This document shows positions 36,285 through 38,361 of a stretch of DNA of 38,361 nt, one piece after another. The stretch's first letter is position 1, and each line of letters starts with the position of its first letter. Origin of the DNA: Gammaproteobacteria bacterium. GTDB taxonomy: Bacteria > Pseudomonadota > Gammaproteobacteria > Pseudomonadales > Azotimanducaceae. The stretch spans positions 1-38,361 of the forward strand of contig JABJED010000398.1 in assembly GCA_018665025.1 (NCBI GenBank), written 5' to 3'. The notes below the pieces were generated by a model, which saw only the letters and a list, made by a program, of their open reading frames with translations, did no database searches and was not told the origin of the DNA. The position numbers and the translations under genes are program-made.

Positions 36285-37412
36285 CTAGTCTGTCTCTGAG
36301 CCCTCCAGTGAAAGTCCCTGGGTCGGATTGAAGCTCTCTGGTTCAACACCACCCGAGAGCTTGATAAGCAAGCGGAGATCGTTGGCAGAATCTGCCGATG
36401 CAAGCGCAGCCTCGTGTGTTATCTGACCTTCCTGGTACAGATTGAACAATGCCTGGTCGAAAGTCTGCATGCCTTGCTCTGTCGACTTCGCCATGACCGC
36501 TTTAAGTGCATGTACGTCGCCCTTCCGGATAAGGTCCGACACGAGAGGTGAATTGATCATGATCTCAATAGCCGCACGTCTACCCTTACCATCAATTGTC
36601 GGTACAAGCTGCTGAGCAACCATGCCACGCAGGTTCAGTGACAAATCCATCCACACCTGTTTATGCCTGTCCACCGGGAAGAAGTTAATAATGCGATCCA
36701 GCGCCTGGTTCGCATTATTTGCGTGAAGCGTCGCAAGACACAGGTGGCCGGTCTCTGCAAAGGCCACCGCGTAGTCCATGGTTTGCAGGGTTCTTATTTC
36801 CCCGATCATGATGACATCGGGTGCTTGTCTAAGCGTGTTTTTGAGCGCTATTTCAAAACTGGGCGTATCCACCCCGACTTCACGCTGCGTCACCATGCAG
36901 CCACTGTGTTCGTGTACAAATTCGATCGGGTCCTCAATCGTGATGATGTGGCCTTTCGAATTCTGGTTTCGATATCCAATCATCGAAGCAAGCGACGTGG
37001 ATTTACCAGTACCTGTTGCACCAACGAAAATAATCAGTCCACGCTTAGCCATGGCGAGCTTTTTAATCGCTTCGGGGAGCATCAGGTCGTCTAGCGACGG
37101 AATCTCGGTCTCGATTCGGCGCAACACCATACCGGCAAAGTTTCTCTGGTAAAAAGCACTTATCCTGAATCGGCCAGCTATCGGTGAATGTATGGCGAAG
37201 TTGCATTCGCGCTCTGCTTCAAACTCCTGAATCTGAGCCTCGGTCATGGTCGCGTGAACCATTTCCTTTGCCTGCTCAGATGTCAGTGCCGTCTTGGACA
37301 TCGGCATCATTTTGCCACTAACTTTTATTGACGGCGGTAGTCCCGCTGTAATAAACAGGTCAGAAGCACCTTGCTCTACTACGACTTTTAACAACTTATC
37401 AAAATCAATCAT
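36285..37412 (-). CDS. pilU: Type IV pilus retraction ATPase PilU
   Basis: This 375-residue PilT-type hexameric ATPase carries Walker A GATGTGKST (131-139), the Asp box TIEDPIEFVHEHSG, Walker B DVIMIGEIR and His box GHLCLATLHANNA. The EHSGCMVTQREVG and NFFPVDRHKQVW regions, the length and the C-terminal tail past 345 match PilU rather than PilT. PilU acts with PilT to power pilus retraction. It follows pilT by 136 bp, a stretch in which I see no gene. Confidence 0.93.
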   Translation of the reverse strand: MIDFDKLLKVVVEQGASDLFITAGLPPSIKVSGKMMPMSKTALTSEQAKEMVHATMTEAQIQEFEAERECNFAIHSPIAGRFRISAFYQRNFAGMVLRRIETEIPSLDDLMLPEAIKKLAMAKRGLIIFVGATGTGKSTSLASMIGYRNQNSKGHIITIEDPIEFVHEHSGCMVTQREVGVDTPSFEIALKNTLRQAPDVIMIGEIRTLQTMDYAVAFAETGHLCLATLHANNANQALDRIINFFPVDRHKQVWMDLSLNLRGMVAQQLVPTIDGKGRRAAIEIMINSPLVSDLIRKGDVHALKAVMAKSTEQGMQTFDQALFNLYQEGQITHEAALASADSANDLRLLIKLSGGVEPESFNPTQGLSLEGSETD

Positions 37413-37548
37413 GTTCCTGCACCTTCCATTGTCCGACCGGAACCAAGTAAGACTATCTTACAACCCATCACCTTCGCTGCTTCTCCAAATTGAGGAAGAA
37501 TACCTTTAAACCTGGAATAGCGACGCACCTGTTATGACTGGTTGGCAC

Positions 37549-38361
37549 TTACTGGAAGTCGGCTGGCATCTTGGCTTTTTCCTGCGCCGCTTCCCTGGTG
37601 ATGATATTTTTTTCAAGCAACTCCTTTAGGGCCTGATCCAGGGTTTTCATCCCCAGTTGCGCACCTGTCTGAATAGCTGAGTACATCTGCGCAACCTTGT
37701 CCTCTCGAATCAAGTTGCGAATCGCCGGTGTACATATCATGATTTCATGCGCGGCTACTCGACCACCGCCAATCCTTTTCAGCAGTGTCTGTGAAATTAC
37801 AGCCGCAAGAGATTCTGAAAGCATCGACCTCACCATGGATTTTTCAGCCGCTGGAAACACGTCAATGACGCGGTCAATGGTCTTTGCAGCAGAAGATGTG
37901 TGCAAAGTACCGAACACCATGTGGCCCGTTTCTGCGGCTTCAAGAGCAAGTCGAATTGTCTCCAGATCTCTCATCTCACCGACCAAAATAATATCCGGGT
38001 CCTCACGCAACGCACTGCGAAGCGCCTCGTTAAACCCCAGGGTATCCCTGTGAACCTCACGCTGGTTTATCAGGCACTTTTTGCTTTCATGTACAAACTC
38101 GATCGGATCTTCGACGGTAAGGATATGCTGGTAGCGGGAGTTGTTAATATAGTCCAGCATCGCCGCCAGCGATGTACTTTTACCGGAACCCGTTGGGCCA
38201 GTAACAGTCACCATGCCACGCGGAGTCTCAGAGATATCACGAAAGATTTCCCCCATACCCAGATCTTCCATGGTGAGAACCTTCGATGGAATGGTCCTAA
38301 AGACACCACCAGCGCCCCGATTCTGATTGAATGCGTTTACCCTGAATCGTGCGACGCCCGG
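37549..38361 (-). CDS. pilT: Type IV pilus retraction ATPase PilT (5' end beyond window)
   Basis: The reading frame is open to the right edge of the window; 271 codons are visible. The first residues seen are ARFRVNAFNQNRGAGGVFRT, so only the N-terminal third or less is missing. Walker A GPTGSGKST, TVEDPIEFVHESKKCLINQR, Walker B DIILVGEMRD, His box TGHMVFGTLHTSSAAKTIDR and the C-terminal MKTLDQALKELLEKNIITRE identify PilT. An internal ATG at 38271 is not the true start. With PilU and the Pil-Chp genes this shows that the host makes type IV pili capable of twitching. Confidence 0.94.
   Translation of the reverse strand, partial: PGVARFRVNAFNQNRGAGGVFRTIPSKVLTMEDLGMGEIFRDISETPRGMVTVTGPTGSGKSTSLAAMLDYINNSRYQHILTVEDPIEFVHESKKCLINQREVHRDTLGFNEALRSALREDPDIILVGEMRDLETIRLALEAAETGHMVFGTLHTSSAAKTIDRVIDVFPAAEKSMVRSMLSESLAAVISQTLLKRIGGGRVAAHEIMICTPAIRNLIREDKVAQMYSAIQTGAQLGMKTLDQALKELLEKNIITREAAQEKAKMPADFQ

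Overview
The window reads as a gammaproteobacterial chromosome. An accessory block (about 1-14570) joins a conserved housekeeping and motility block (about 14572-38361). The right block has gshB divergent from pilG, then pilGHIJ-chpA-chpC, tonB, yqgE, ruvX, pilU and pilT, plus metK, metF, rsmE, tkt, pgk and fba. This gene content and order resemble a condensed version of the Pseudomonas-type arrangement, so a Pseudomonadales-like gammaproteobacterium is likely. I cannot fix the genus from sequence alone.

Accessory block. Three copies of a 224-bp non-coding sequence (1-224, 11778-12001, 14345-14568) lie in the same orientation. Each is the 3' end of an IS91-type rolling-circle element: two follow a broken transposase C-terminus, and all carry a 12-bp palindrome exactly 25 bp from the same terminal sequence. 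Copy 1 interrupts an IS3-family transposase. Between copies 1 and 2 lie a heavy-metal efflux cluster (His-rich secreted protein, czcC, czcB, czcA), a 379-bp internally deleted IS6-family element with perfect 16-bp ends, a HigBA toxin-antitoxin pair with a promoter and palindromic operator, the 3' part of a tRNA-Phe gene (probable integration scar), and a three-gene cassette (SDR dehydrogenase, cytochrome P450, APH/EcKL-like kinase). Between copies 2 and 3 lies a two-gene operon: a FeeM-like N-acyl-amino-acid synthase fused to a C-terminal cyclic-nucleotide-binding domain, overlapping by one base a class III nucleotide cyclase. This pair is the best candidate for an undescribed system: an enzyme making a cyclic nucleotide next to an acyl-signal synthase that should sense it. 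The third IS91 end stops three bases from the stop codon of the first core gene.

Core block. On the minus strand, tkt-pgk-fba and a GlcD-like FAD oxidase form a tight operon for central carbon metabolism. On the plus strand, metK-metF-rsmE are spaced by 2 bp and serve the methyl cycle and 16S rRNA methylation. They converge on the minus-strand Pil-Chp chemosensory operon (pilG, pilH, pilI, pilJ, a 2053-residue chpA, chpC), which controls type IV pili. gshB (TTG start), tonB, yqgE (TTG start) and ruvX run on the plus strand. pilU and a window-truncated pilT, the retraction ATPases of the same pili, close the window on the minus strand.
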